Shown here: positions 18,534 through 27,116 of the stretch, in pieces
Layout of the letters: every line of letters starts with the position of its first letter
How positions within the stretch are numbered: the first letter of the stretch is position 1
Source of the DNA: Endobacter medicaginis
GTDB lineage: Bacteria > Pseudomonadota > Alphaproteobacteria > Acetobacterales > Acetobacteraceae
NCBI RefSeq assembly: GCF_014192375.1
Contig: NZ_JACHXV010000005.1
Span: 186,001 to 250,000 of the forward strand
Reading direction: 5' to 3'
Length of the DNA: 64,000 nt
Program-made: the position numbers and the translations under genes
The notes under the pieces: generated by a model
The model's database searches: none
What the model saw: only the letters and a program-made list of their open reading frames with translations
What the model was told of the DNA's origin: nothing

Positions 18534-19480
18534 TGGCGGGCGATACGCCGGCCGCGCACCACGTCCGTCGGCCGCATCTGCATTTTCCGCATATCCACTT
18601 CACCCGGCGCGAGCTGCATGATCGCCCGCTCGCCGGCGTGCCCCTGCACAGGTGGCATCCGCGGCTCTATGCGTGCGAGGCGGCGGCAACCGCGCTGCTG
18701 ATGGTGCTGGGTATCACCGCGGTCACGCTGCTGACCGCGCCGGGTTCGCCGCTGGCGCACAGGCTTGCCGCGCATCCGATGTGGCAGACCTCGCTGTGCG
18801 GGCTGCTGTTCGGCTCGGCCGGCACGGCGGCGGCGATGACGCCGTTCGGGCGGGTGAGCGGCGCGCATCTCAGCCCCTCGGTCAGCCTCGCATTCGGCCT
18901 CGCAGGCAAGCTGGCCTGGCCGGACCTGCTCGGTTACGTCGCCGCGCAGATCATCGGCGCAATCGCCGGCACCGCGCTGGTCTGGGCGGCGGTACACCCC
19001 TTCACCGGGCTGTCGGGACAGCTGCGAAGCGTGCACTACGCCGCGACGCTGCCCGCTGCGGGGGTCGCGGCCGGCTGGGTGGTGGCGGCCGAACTGGTCG
19101 CGACGGCTGGGCTGGTGCTTGCGCTGGCCTGGGGGGCGGCGCACAAGCGGCTGCATCTGCTCGCACCGTGGATCGGCGGGCTGTATTTCTTCGCCATGAA
19201 CCCGCTGGTGGCCTGGGTGTCGGGCGACAGCACCAATTTCGCCCGTACTCTCGGCCCCGCCCTGTTCGACGGCCATCTCGCCTGGCTATGGATCTATCTG
19301 CTCGGGCCGCTGGCGGGCAGCGCGCTGGCGATGGCCTGGCTGAAATCGGGCGCGCTCGGCCGGCTGCATCTCGCCGAGGCGCGGCTGATCAATTTCGGCC
19401 ATCACGGCCGGGTGCCCCGACTGTCCGCCCCCGAAGCGGTCGGGCCGCCGCCATCGGCGGTGTCCGGGGCGCCGTCCTGA
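18533..19480 (+). CDS. MIP/aquaporin-family channel with altered NPA boxes
   Basis: A 315-residue membrane protein with about six hydrophobic segments and the two-fold MIP architecture. The first half-helix box reads SGAHLSPSVSLAF (SPS where NPA is usual) and the second SGDSTNFARTLGPAL (NFA where NPA is usual), keeping the following Arg of the selectivity filter. The N-terminal 30 residues are His-rich (HHVRRPHLHFPHIHF) and cytosolic. The family conducts water, glycerol or small neutral solutes; these boxes suggest an unusual permeant or a non-channel role. Its ATG overlaps the ispE stop by one base. Confidence 0.82.
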   Translation: MAGDTPAAHHVRRPHLHFPHIHFTRRELHDRPLAGVPLHRWHPRLYACEAAATALLMVLGITAVTLLTAPGSPLAHRLAAHPMWQTSLCGLLFGSAGTAAAMTPFGRVSGAHLSPSVSLAFGLAGKLAWPDLLGYVAAQIIGAIAGTALVWAAVHPFTGLSGQLRSVHYAATLPAAGVAAGWVVAAELVATAGLVLALAWGAAHKRLHLLAPWIGGLYFFAMNPLVAWVSGDSTNFARTLGPALFDGHLAWLWIYLLGPLAGSALAMAWLKSGALGRLHLAEARLINFGHHGRVPRLSAPEAVGPPPSAVSGAPS

Positions 19481-19556
19481 CACGCTGTCGCTTTTTTGCG
19501 CTGCATCACGACGTCGGGCTTCCTATATTCGGAGCCTATCGAGGAGATGTGCATCG

Positions 19557-19946
19557 ATGTCCGCACGCATGAAGGTTTCGGTCGACGAGCAGCGGCAGCA
19601 GGCCAGTCTCGACCTGCTGCCGGGCAGCGGCCTGGAGGGGCACATCCCGCTGACGCTGGACCAGCTGACCCAGCTGATCTTCGCACTCGGGCAGGCCCGG
19701 ACCCAGCTTCTGGCGCATCAGCCGCTGCCGCCGCTCGATTCGAGCCCGTTCTCGCCGGTGTTCAAGACCCAGTGGGCGATCCAGCCGGAGGCGCTGACGG
19801 AAGGCTCGGTGATCGCCTTCCAGCATCCCGCCTATGGCGCGGTCGGCTTCGTGCTGGCGCCCAATGAGATCGACCGGGTGGTCCGCACGCTCACCACCCA
19901 TATGGGCATGGTGCATTCCAAGCCCGACGAGATGCGCCTGTCCTGA
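19557..19946 (+). CDS. Conserved hypothetical protein, 129 aa
   Basis: A soluble 129-residue protein without signal or membrane segment. I do not recognise a named domain. It is mixed alpha/beta, with a Gln/Leu-rich helix (LDQLTQLIFALGQARTQLLAHQ) followed by beta-rich residues 60-110 (QWAIQPEALTEGSVIAFQHP). GGAG precedes the ATG by about 10 bases and codon usage matches the neighbours, so it looks like a real gene. It ends 3 bases from the convergent yqaA-like stop. Confidence 0.75.
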   Translation: MSARMKVSVDEQRQQASLDLLPGSGLEGHIPLTLDQLTQLIFALGQARTQLLAHQPLPPLDSSPFSPVFKTQWAIQPEALTEGSVIAFQHPAYGAVGFVLAPNEIDRVVRTLTTHMGMVHSKPDEMRLS

Positions 19947-19949
19947 GTC

Positions 19950-20528
19950 TCAGACGTATTTCAGCGCCACGAAGCCCAGCACGATCAACACCGCGAAGGC
20001 GGTGGTCACCAGGGTCAGCCGCTTCTCGATGAACTGACGCAGTGGCTCGCCGAAGACCCGCAGCAGCCCGGCGACCAGGAAGAACCGCAGCCCGCGCGTC
20101 GCCAGGCTGGCGGCCAGGAAGGTGAGCAGGTCGAAATGCGCCGCCCCGGCGGCGATCGAGATCACCTTGTAGGGGATCGGAGTGAGGCCCTTCACCAGGA
20201 TCACCCAGAGCCCATACTGCGCGAAGCGCTGCTGGAAGGCGGCGAAGGCGGCGTCGTAGTGATAGAAATGGATCAGCGGTCGCGCGACATGGGCGTACAG
20301 CTCCGCGCCGATCAGCCAGCCCAGCGCACCGCCCGCGACCGAGGCCAGCGTGCAGATCGTCGCGTAGTGCCAGGCCCGTCTCGGCCGCGCCAGCACCATC
20401 GGGATCAGCATCAGATCGGGCGGCACCGGGAAGAACGAACTTTCGGCAAACGCCACCACCGCCAGCCACAGGGGCGCGCGGGGGCTTGCGGCAAGGGCGA
20501 TCATCCGGTCGTAGAGGCGGCGCAGCAT
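19950..20528 (-). CDS. YqaA-family (DedA/SNARE-associated-like) membrane protein
   Basis: A 192-residue inner-membrane protein with about four hydrophobic segments. AESSFFPVPPDLMLIPMVLARP and GLTPIPYKVISIAAGAAHFDL are the paired re-entrant motifs of the DedA/VTT superfamily, and the layout matches the short YqaA branch. Related DedA proteins act in membrane homeostasis, some in phospholipid or undecaprenyl-phosphate flipping; the job of this branch is not established. No clear operon partner. Confidence 0.88.
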   Translation of the reverse strand: MLRRLYDRMIALAASPRAPLWLAVVAFAESSFFPVPPDLMLIPMVLARPRRAWHYATICTLASVAGGALGWLIGAELYAHVARPLIHFYHYDAAFAAFQQRFAQYGLWVILVKGLTPIPYKVISIAAGAAHFDLLTFLAASLATRGLRFFLVAGLLRVFGEPLRQFIEKRLTLVTTAFAVLIVLGFVALKYV

Positions 20529-20585
20529 GGTTGCGGGGCATTGCCACGACGCAGGCGCGGCATCAAGGGCTGCTCGGAGGAAGCG

Positions 20586-20921
20586 CTACGGCGGTTTCGG
20601 GCCGTGCGGGCCGAACAGGATGATCGCGGCGCCCACGAGGGCGACGCCGGCCCCGGCGAGATCGGACCGGTCCGGGCGCACGCCCTCCACCCAGACGCTC
20701 CACAGCAGGCTGGTCAGGATATAGACGCCGCCATAGGCCGCGTATGCCCGCCCGGCGCTGCTCGCCGGCGCCAGGGTCAGCAGCCAGCCGAACACGACCA
20801 GCGCTGCGCTGCCCGGAAGCAGCCACAGCACGGATCGTCCCAGGCGCGCCCAGGCCCAGAAGGCGAAGCAGCCGCCGATCTCGCACAAGGCTGCCGGGAC
20901 GAAGACGAGGGCGGTCCACAA
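20586..20921 (-). CDS. ynfA: YnfA/UPF0060-family small membrane protein
   Basis: A 111-residue protein with four transmembrane helices. The characteristic segments [46 protein letters not shown] and a final hydrophobic helix are present. The family resembles the SMR drug/metabolite transporters; a role in multidrug efflux has been reported for some members. Five bases separate it from the histidine kinase stop upstream, so the two may be co-transcribed. Confidence 0.9.
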   Translation of the reverse strand: MWTALVFVPAALCEIGGCFAFWAWARLGRSVLWLLPGSAALVVFGWLLTLAPASSAGRAYAAYGGVYILTSLLWSVWVEGVRPDRSDLAGAGVALVGAAIILFGPHGPKPP

Positions 20922-20926
20922 ATCGT

Positions 20927-22423
20927 TCAGGCCGGCAGCGTGACGCTGACGCGCAGCCCGACGGTGCGTCCCGCCGCGTCCCGCCGGTTGGCGAGCGTGA
21001 TGTCGCCACCATGCGCGCGGATGATGTTGCGCGCGATGGCGAGGCCCAGCCCGGTGCCGCCGGTCTCGCGGTTGCGGCTGTCCTCGACGCGGTAGAAGGG
21101 TTCGAAGACGCGGTCGAGCTGCTCGGGCGGAATACCGGGCCCGTCATCGTCGATGGTGATCACGATATGGCGCTCGACGGCACGGTGGCGCGGGTTGGCT
21201 GCCACGGGCGTCGGCGCGTGCAGCGTCATCCGCGCCGCCCCGCCATAGGCCAGCGCATTGCCGACCAGATTGGCGAACACCCGCTTGAGCGCCACCGGGC
21301 GCGCCTGGATGGTGAGCTGCGGGCCGTCGAACTGCACCGAGCCGGCGAGATCGGGGCGTCCGTCGGTGGCGTCGTCGAGCACGGTGCGCAGCAGCGCGCG
21401 CAGGTCGAGCGTGCGGATCGGCTCGCGATTGGCGCTGTCGCGGCCGAAGGCGAGGGTGGCGGCGACCATCGCTTCCAGCTCGTCGAGATCGGCGAGGAAG
21501 CGAGAGCGCAGATCGTCGTCGTCGATGAACTCGGCGCGCAGCTTCATGCGTGTGATCGGCGTGCGCAGGTCGTGGCCGATCGCGGTCAGCATCAGCGTGC
21601 GGTCGGAGACGAAACGACGGATGCGGCTCGCCATCAGGTTGAAGGCGTGCGCCGCGGTGGCGATTTCCAGCGGTCCGCGCTCGGGCAGGGGAGGCGCATA
21701 GACGTCGCGGCCGAGCTGGTGGGCGGCGGCGGCCAGGGTGCGAAGCGGCTGGGTGAGACGCCGGATCGCCCAGAGCGTCAGGCCGCCGCCGGCCAGCGTG
21801 ATCAGCACGAAGGTGATCGGTGCGAGCGGCTCGCGCAGCGGGTTGGGCGAAGGCCGGTAGAACTGGATGTTGAGCCAGCGATCGTCGTTGGGCAGGCGCA
21901 ACGCGATGGCGAAGCGGTGGACACCGGCGGCACCGATCACCCGCTGGGTAGGGTGCAGCCTGGCCGGAAAGGGCAGGGCGTTGATGTTGTTGTCGAGCTC
22001 GCGCTGCTCCCAGGCCGGGGCGAGCATCAGGTCGCCGATGTCGGGGCCCGGGCCGATGGATGCATGGTATTTGGGCGGCATGTGCAGCCGCACGATCTCG
22101 GCCTCGCGCTCGTCGGGCACGGTCTCGGCAACGGCGCGATAGATCGAGGCGATGCGCGAGGCCTCCTCGCGCTGGTCGGCGATGCGTTCGAGGCTGATGC
22201 GGTCATAGATATGGATGCCGAGCCCGATCGCCTCGATGAACACCAGCCCCAGCAGCAGCACGAGCGCGGTGCGCGCCGCGAGCGAGCGCGGCCAGATCGG
22301 CCAATGTCGAGGCGCAAACCTTCGCCAGCCTCTCGCAGGCGCTTCCATCCCCCGCTCCGCACCACGCGGCAGGTCATCTGGCAGCATGTCCTGATCGGGG
22401 CGCGACAGCATCGTGCCCGCCAT
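20927..22423 (-). CDS. EnvZ-type sensor histidine kinase
   Basis: A 498-residue membrane kinase. An N-terminal cytosolic stretch is followed by a first helix ([19 protein letters not shown]), a periplasmic domain of about 150 residues, a second helix ([18 protein letters not shown]) and a HAMP linker. The H-box is [16 protein letters not shown], the N-box [13 protein letters not shown], and the G-boxes DDGPGIPP and [13 protein letters not shown]. The start at 22423 is set by a strong GGAGGAGG site (22438-22431) 7 bases upstream; the frame continues to 22450. It presumably phosphorylates the response regulator encoded 59 bases upstream. Confidence 0.92.
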   Translation of the reverse strand: MAGTMLSRPDQDMLPDDLPRGAERGMEAPARGWRRFAPRHWPIWPRSLAARTALVLLLGLVFIEAIGLGIHIYDRISLERIADQREEASRIASIYRAVAETVPDEREAEIVRLHMPPKYHASIGPGPDIGDLMLAPAWEQRELDNNINALPFPARLHPTQRVIGAAGVHRFAIALRLPNDDRWLNIQFYRPSPNPLREPLAPITFVLITLAGGGLTLWAIRRLTQPLRTLAAAAHQLGRDVYAPPLPERGPLEIATAAHAFNLMASRIRRFVSDRTLMLTAIGHDLRTPITRMKLRAEFIDDDDLRSRFLADLDELEAMVAATLAFGRDSANREPIRTLDLRALLRTVLDDATDGRPDLAGSVQFDGPQLTIQARPVALKRVFANLVGNALAYGGAARMTLHAPTPVAANPRHRAVERHIVITIDDDGPGIPPEQLDRVFEPFYRVEDSRNRETGGTGLGLAIARNIIRAHGGDITLANRRDAAGRTVGLRVSVTLPA

Positions 22424-22482
22424 GGTGCCGCCTCCTCCATAAGCCCGCAATCGCTGAGACTGCGCGGCCCCGAACGACGTTT

Positions 22483-23202
22483 TCAGATGCGTTCGACGTC
22501 GGCGGCGAGCACATAGCCGCCGCCGCGCACGGTCTTGATCACCTGTGCGTTGCGGCCGTCATCCTCGAGCTTGCGGCGCAGGCGCGAGATGGCGACGTCG
22601 ATCGCGCGGTCGAACGGGCCGGCCTGGCGTCCGCGCAGCAGGTCGAGCAGCATGTCGCGGGTCAGCACCCGGTTGGCGCGGTCGAGCAGCGCGATCAGCA
22701 GCTCGTATTCGCCCCCCGTAAGCGCCACCTCGGCGCCGTCGGGGTTGAGCAGCCGGCGCCGGATCGGCTCCAGTGTCCAGCCGGCGAAGCGGATGGTGCG
22801 CTGGTCGTTGTCGGCGCGCTTCTCGTCGCGCTCCGTGGTCCGGCGCAGCACCGCGCGGATGCGCGCCAGCAGCTCGCGCGGGTTGAACGGCTTGGGCAGA
22901 TAATCGTCCGCACCCAGTTCGAGGCCGATGATTCGGTCGGTCTCGTCACCCATCGCGGTCAGCATCACGATCGGCACGTTGCCCTGGCTGCGCAGCCAGC
23001 GCGCCACGTCGAGACCGCTCTCGCCCGGCAGCATCAGGTCGAGGACCACGAGCTGGTAATGGGCCGCCGACCAGGCCCGCCGCGCCTCGCGCCCGTCGCG
23101 GGCCGTGGTGACGCGAAAGCGGTTGCGTTCGAGAAACCGGGCCAGCAGCTCGCGGATCTCGCGATCGTCATCGACGACCAGAACGTGCGGAAGGTTGTCC
23201 AT
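22483..23202 (-). CDS. OmpR-family response regulator
   Basis: A 239-residue regulator. The receiver domain has the acidic triad in VLVVDDD, the phospho-acceptor Asp in VVLDLMLPGESG, Thr in MLTAMGDE and Lys in LPKPFN. A winged-helix DNA-binding domain follows, ending with RLRRKLEDDGRNAQVIKTVRGGGYVL. MDNLPHV at 23202 is the family-typical start, although the frame is open to 23382. It forms an operon with the EnvZ-type kinase. Target genes are not evident; the divergent PRC-barrel gene is a candidate. Confidence 0.93.
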   Translation of the reverse strand: MDNLPHVLVVDDDREIRELLARFLERNRFRVTTARDGREARRAWSAAHYQLVVLDLMLPGESGLDVARWLRSQGNVPIVMLTAMGDETDRIIGLELGADDYLPKPFNPRELLARIRAVLRRTTERDEKRADNDQRTIRFAGWTLEPIRRRLLNPDGAEVALTGGEYELLIALLDRANRVLTRDMLLDLLRGRQAGPFDRAIDVAISRLRRKLEDDGRNAQVIKTVRGGGYVLAADVERI

Positions 23203-23388
23203 GGCATCGTCAATAGGCCGCCCGGGGACGTGGTGCGAGTGGGTGTTGCGTTGTGTTGCATTTTGCGTGTCTGTGAAAACTCCGCGGACGGCGATTCTGT
23301 TACACGGCGTAGGGTTCGCGAGCCCGGTTTGAGTGACGGGCGCCGCACGCCTATCGTGTCGCCGGGTCGGGAAGAGGAACACGGGCGC

Positions 23389-24294
23389 GTGTCGAACGGG
23401 ACGGGTCGCATGGGGATGGGCCGACGGCAGCGATCCGTCCGGACGGCAGGTCGGGCCTGCATGCTGGCGGCGTCGCTCTGCGGGTTGGCGGGCGCTGTCG
23501 CGGAAGGGGCACGCGCGGAGCCGTCGGCTGCCGCCGCGCCGGCATCGGCGGCCGCGCCGGATGCGACTGCAGCACCATCGAAACCGGCGATATCGAGCCC
23601 TCCCGCGCCCCCGGCCGCCACCCCGACCCCGCCCGCCCCGATCAGCAGCGTCTTCGGTCAGACCGCCTGGCAGCCCCCCGCACCGTCGCAGCCGTCGCAG
23701 GCCGCGCTGTCCGGCGGCGTGCCGGTGAGCGCGCCGTCGAGTGCGGCCGAGGCGTCGCTACGGGTCAGCAGCGTGCATCTGCTCGGCCTGGTCGACCATG
23801 CGGTCGAAGGCTCGGACCATACCGAGATCGGCCATGTCATCGACGTGCTGGTCGACGAGAAGGGTGATGCCGCGGCGGTGGTGATCGAGATCGCCGGCTT
23901 CATGGGCGTCGGCAACCGCCATATCGCGCTGGCCATCGACCTGCTGACCATTCCACCCGATCTGAAAGGAGCGCTCCGCACCGCGCTGAGCCCGGCGCAA
24001 CTGCGCTCGGCGCCGACCTATGACGCGAAGCCCGGCGTGGTGACCGTGGTCTCCGGTGCCGAGACCGCAGCCGAGCCGCATCCGGACCATGCCGAGGCGC
24101 CGAAACCCACTGCCGCTCCGGCCGCGGCCACACCGGCGCCCGGCGTGGCCGCGTCCCCCGTCACGGCGCCGGCCGGAACGCCCGCAGCGGCCAAGGTGCC
24201 GCCTGCGCCGTCCGCCCCCGCCAGCCCTACGCCCGCCTCGGGAGCCAGGCCACCGGGGCAGTCATTGCCCTCCGGCAAGGGAAGCGGCGATTGA
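23389..24294 (+). CDS. Exported PRC-barrel-domain protein
   Basis: A 301-residue protein in three parts: an export signal (RACMLAASLCGLAGAVAEGARA), a low-complexity Pro/Ala/Ser linker, and a PRC-barrel-like domain (HLLGLVDHAVEG...IGHVIDVLVDEKGDAAAVVIEI...HIALAIDLLTI). A second Pro/Ala-rich tail follows. PRC-barrel domains are adaptor modules; here it would act in the periplasm. The start is uncertain: GTG 23389 has AGAGGA upstream, ATG 23410 is an alternative. Its stop overlaps the TTG start of the MFS gene as TTGA, so the two are coupled. Confidence 0.75.
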   Translation: MSNGTGRMGMGRRQRSVRTAGRACMLAASLCGLAGAVAEGARAEPSAAAAPASAAAPDATAAPSKPAISSPPAPPAATPTPPAPISSVFGQTAWQPPAPSQPSQAALSGGVPVSAPSSAAEASLRVSSVHLLGLVDHAVEGSDHTEIGHVIDVLVDEKGDAAAVVIEIAGFMGVGNRHIALAIDLLTIPPDLKGALRTALSPAQLRSAPTYDAKPGVVTVVSGAETAAEPHPDHAEAPKPTAAPAAATPAPGVAASPVTAPAGTPAAAKVPPAPSAPASPTPASGARPPGQSLPSGKGSGD

Positions 24295-25574
24295 GCCACA
24301 CCCTCCGCTCCCGCGGCAGGGCCCTGGACTGGCTCAATTTCTTCGTCGCCAACCTGCAGACCGCGTTCGGGCCGTTCATCGCCATCTACCTGACGGGTGC
24401 GCACTGGACCCAGGGCCAGATCGGCTGGGCGCTGAGCATCGGCTCGATCACCGCCATGGCGAGCCAGGTTCCGGCCGGGCTGGTGGTCGATGCGCTGCCC
24501 AACAAGCGCCGCGCCGCAGGGTGGGCGATCGGGGCGATCATGCTGTCCTGCCTGCTGCTCGCCGCCCTGCCGGTGCAGTTGCCGGTGGCGGTCGCCGAGG
24601 TGCTGCACGGGTTCGCGAGCTGCATGCTCAACCCGGCGATCGCCGCGGTCACCCTCGGCGTGGTCGCACTCCAGGCCAACGCGTCACTGCACCTGGACGG
24701 GGTGGGCGGCCATCGCGCCGATGGTCAGGACGGCACCGTCGCCCTCACCGGCGCGAGGTTCGGCCGCAATGCCAGCTTCGCCTCGATCGGCAACGCTTTC
24801 GCCGCCGGGCTGATGGCGGCGGTGGGCTATCTGGTGTCGGCGCGCGCCACCCTCCTGCTCGGGGCGCTGCTCGCTGCTCCGGGCCTGTGGGCGCTGCGGG
24901 CGATCGGCGACGTGCCGCCGCCACCCGCGCCGCCCGCCCGCGACGCCGCACCCGGCAAGGAGGGGTTCTGGCAGCATATCCCGCATCTGCTCTCCGATCG
25001 TACCCTGCTGGTGTTTCTCGTCTGCGCGGTGGCCTACCATTTCTCCAATGCCGCGATGCTGCCGCTCGCTGCGGGACAGATCACCAAGCAGGCCGGCAAT
25101 GTCGCAGCCCTGGTGATTGGCGCCTGCATCCTGATCCCGCAGCTCATCGTCGCGGTGCTGTCGCCGCTGATCGGGCGCTATGCAGGCGTGTGGGGGATGC
25201 GCACGGTGGTGGTGGCGGGGTTCGCCGCGCTGCCGTTGCGTGGGGTGCTGCTCAGTCTGACCACCGATCCCTATGCGGTGGTGGCGATCGAACTGCTCGA
25301 CGGCATCAGCTCGGCGACGTTCGGCGTGATGATGCCGCTGGTGGCCGCCGACATCGCCCGCCGCACCGGCCATTTCAATCTCTGCCTGGGCATCCTCGGC
25401 CTTGGCATGGGGCTGGGTGCGACATTGTCGACCTCGGTCGCCGGCGACATCGCCGATTCGTCGCTGTCGCAGGCCTTCCTGCTGCTGGCCGCGGTCGGCG
25501 GGTTCAGCGTGCTGCTCGGCTTCGCGCTGCCGGGGTCGCAGGCGGCGAAGCTGCGCCGGGCCGCGCGCCGCTGA
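24291..25574 (+). CDS. MFS transporter
   Basis: A 427-residue protein with about 12 hydrophobic segments and the MFS layout. The substrate is unknown. The start is TTG at 24291, overlapping the upstream stop as TTGA, with AAGGGAAG just before it; homologous residues (LDWLNFFVANLQTAFGPFI) begin soon after. It belongs to the same subfamily as the MFS gene at 45.6-46.8 kb: both share an opening LNFF-A-xQ-x-GPF stretch and late segments such as LPLRGV and a (Q/E)(M/L)LDGI motif. Confidence 0.88.
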   Translation: MSHTLRSRGRALDWLNFFVANLQTAFGPFIAIYLTGAHWTQGQIGWALSIGSITAMASQVPAGLVVDALPNKRRAAGWAIGAIMLSCLLLAALPVQLPVAVAEVLHGFASCMLNPAIAAVTLGVVALQANASLHLDGVGGHRADGQDGTVALTGARFGRNASFASIGNAFAAGLMAAVGYLVSARATLLLGALLAAPGLWALRAIGDVPPPPAPPARDAAPGKEGFWQHIPHLLSDRTLLVFLVCAVAYHFSNAAMLPLAAGQITKQAGNVAALVIGACILIPQLIVAVLSPLIGRYAGVWGMRTVVVAGFAALPLRGVLLSLTTDPYAVVAIELLDGISSATFGVMMPLVAADIARRTGHFNLCLGILGLGMGLGATLSTSVAGDIADSSLSQAFLLLAAVGGFSVLLGFALPGSQAAKLRRAARR

Positions 25575-25577
25575 CGC

Positions 25578-26618
25578 TCAGCCGAGCCAGGATGGCACCG
25601 GCAGCGACTTGCCGTGCAGGAATTCGGGATTGAACAGTTTCGACTGGTAGCGCGCGCCGCCATCGCACAGGATCGTCACCACCGTATGGCCCGGGCCGAG
25701 CTTACGGGCGGTGCGGATCGCCGATGCGATATTGATGCCCGACGAGCCGCCCACCGAGATCCCCTCGTCCTTCAGCAGATCGAAGATCAGCGGCAACGCC
25801 TCGGCATCGGAGATCCGCTCGGCATCGTCGATCCGCACGCCCTCGAGATTGCCGGTCACCCGCGACTGGCCGATCCCCTCGGTGATCGAGCCGCCCTCGA
25901 TCGACAGGTCGCCAGAGGTGATCCAGCCGGCCAGGCCCGAGCCTTCAGGATCGGCCAGCACGATGCGCGGCGCGGGCCGACCTTCGGCGGCGGCGAGCTC
26001 GGCGAGACCGAGCGATACACCGGCCAGCGTGCCGCCGGTGCCGCAGGCGCAGGTGAACGCATCCACACGGCCACCGGTCTGCGCCCAGATCTCGCGCGCG
26101 GTGGTCTGGCGGTGGCCTTCGCGGTTGGCGAGATTGTCGAACTGGTTGGCCCACACCCCGCCCAGCTCCTCGGCGCGGCGACGCGACACATGGACGTAGT
26201 TGCCCTGGTCGCGATAGGGCTTCGCCGGCACCAGCTCGAGCTCGGCGCCGATCATGCGCAGGAAGTCGATCTTCTCCTGGCTCTGGGTCTCGGGCATCAC
26301 GATCACCGTACGGTAGCCGCGCGCATTACCCACCAGCGTCAGCCCGATGCCGGTATTGCCGGCGGTGCCTTCGACGACGATGCCGCCCGGTGCGAGCACG
26401 CCGCGCGCCTCCGCATCGGCGATGATGGCCAGGGCCGCGCGGTCCTTCACCGAACCGCCGGGATTCATGAACTCGGCCTTGCCGTAGATGTCGCATCCCG
26501 TCGCTTCCGACGCCGCCCGCAGCCGGATGAGCGGCGTGTGGCCGATCGCGGCCAGCATGTCGCGGTCCACGGCCGCGGGCAGGGGGTCTGCATTTTCACC
26601 AATTGTGTCGGGCGCCAT
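25578..26618 (-). CDS. cysK: Cysteine synthase A family, PLP-dependent
   Basis: A 346-residue fold-type II PLP enzyme. The Schiff-base Lys is K58 in NPGGSVKDR, substrate loop VEGTAGNTGIG, phosphate loop ACGTGGTLAG, and a C-terminal SVGGSSGIN. It makes cysteine from O-acetylserine and sulfide. It is somewhat longer than E. coli CysK (about 323 residues), with a unique C-terminus. A rhodanese gene is divergent 86 bases away, consistent with a sulfur-metabolism pair. A related acyl-serine sulfhydrylase specificity cannot be excluded. Confidence 0.92.
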   Translation of the reverse strand: MAPDTIGENADPLPAAVDRDMLAAIGHTPLIRLRAASEATGCDIYGKAEFMNPGGSVKDRAALAIIADAEARGVLAPGGIVVEGTAGNTGIGLTLVGNARGYRTVIVMPETQSQEKIDFLRMIGAELELVPAKPYRDQGNYVHVSRRRAEELGGVWANQFDNLANREGHRQTTAREIWAQTGGRVDAFTCACGTGGTLAGVSLGLAELAAAEGRPAPRIVLADPEGSGLAGWITSGDLSIEGGSITEGIGQSRVTGNLEGVRIDDAERISDAEALPLIFDLLKDEGISVGGSSGINIASAIRTARKLGPGHTVVTILCDGGARYQSKLFNPEFLHGKSLPVPSWLG

Positions 26619-26704
26619 ATGGCCTCACCTTCCGCAACATCCGAAACAGGAACACCCGGCAGGATCGGTCGCAAACCCGACCGCCGCAAGGGAGGACCCA
26701 GCCG

Positions 26705-27109
26705 ATGGTCGAGCATGTCTCCGCAACCCAGACCTACGCGGCGCTGGAGGCGGATGCCGGCGCCTGTCTGATCGACGTGCGTACCGAGGCGGAGTGGCAG
26801 TTCGTCGGCCTGCCGCTCGCGCCGGGCAATCGGCTCGCATTGATCGCCTGGCAAGGCTGGCCGGGCGGCGTGGTCAATCCGCGCTTCGTCGATGAGCTGC
26901 GCGAGGCCGGGCTCGCGGAGGAGCGCTCGCTGTATTTCATCTGTCGCAGCGGGGCGCGTAGCGCCGCGGCCGCACGTGCAGCACTGAACGGCGGCTACCT
27001 GCACTGTTTCAATGTCGCCGGCGGGTTCGAGGGCGACGCCGACGAGCTCGGTCATCGCGGCGTGGTGTCGGGATGGAAAGCGGAAGGTCTGCCCTGGCGG
27101 CAGGGCTGA
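26705..27109 (+). CDS. Rhodanese-like sulfurtransferase
   Basis: A 134-residue single-domain rhodanese. It has LIDVRTEAEWQFVGLP (CH2A-like) and the active loop CRSGARSAAAA with nucleophile Cys. It transfers sulfane sulfur between donors and acceptors. The start at 26705 has GGGAGGA 8 bases upstream; the open frame begins at 26603, inside the divergent cysK promoter region. It ends 7 bases from the convergent DUF2272 gene. Confidence 0.9.
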   Translation: MVEHVSATQTYAALEADAGACLIDVRTEAEWQFVGLPLAPGNRLALIAWQGWPGGVVNPRFVDELREAGLAEERSLYFICRSGARSAAAARAALNGGYLHCFNVAGGFEGDADELGHRGVVSGWKAEGLPWRQG

Positions 27110-27116
27110 CCGAGTC

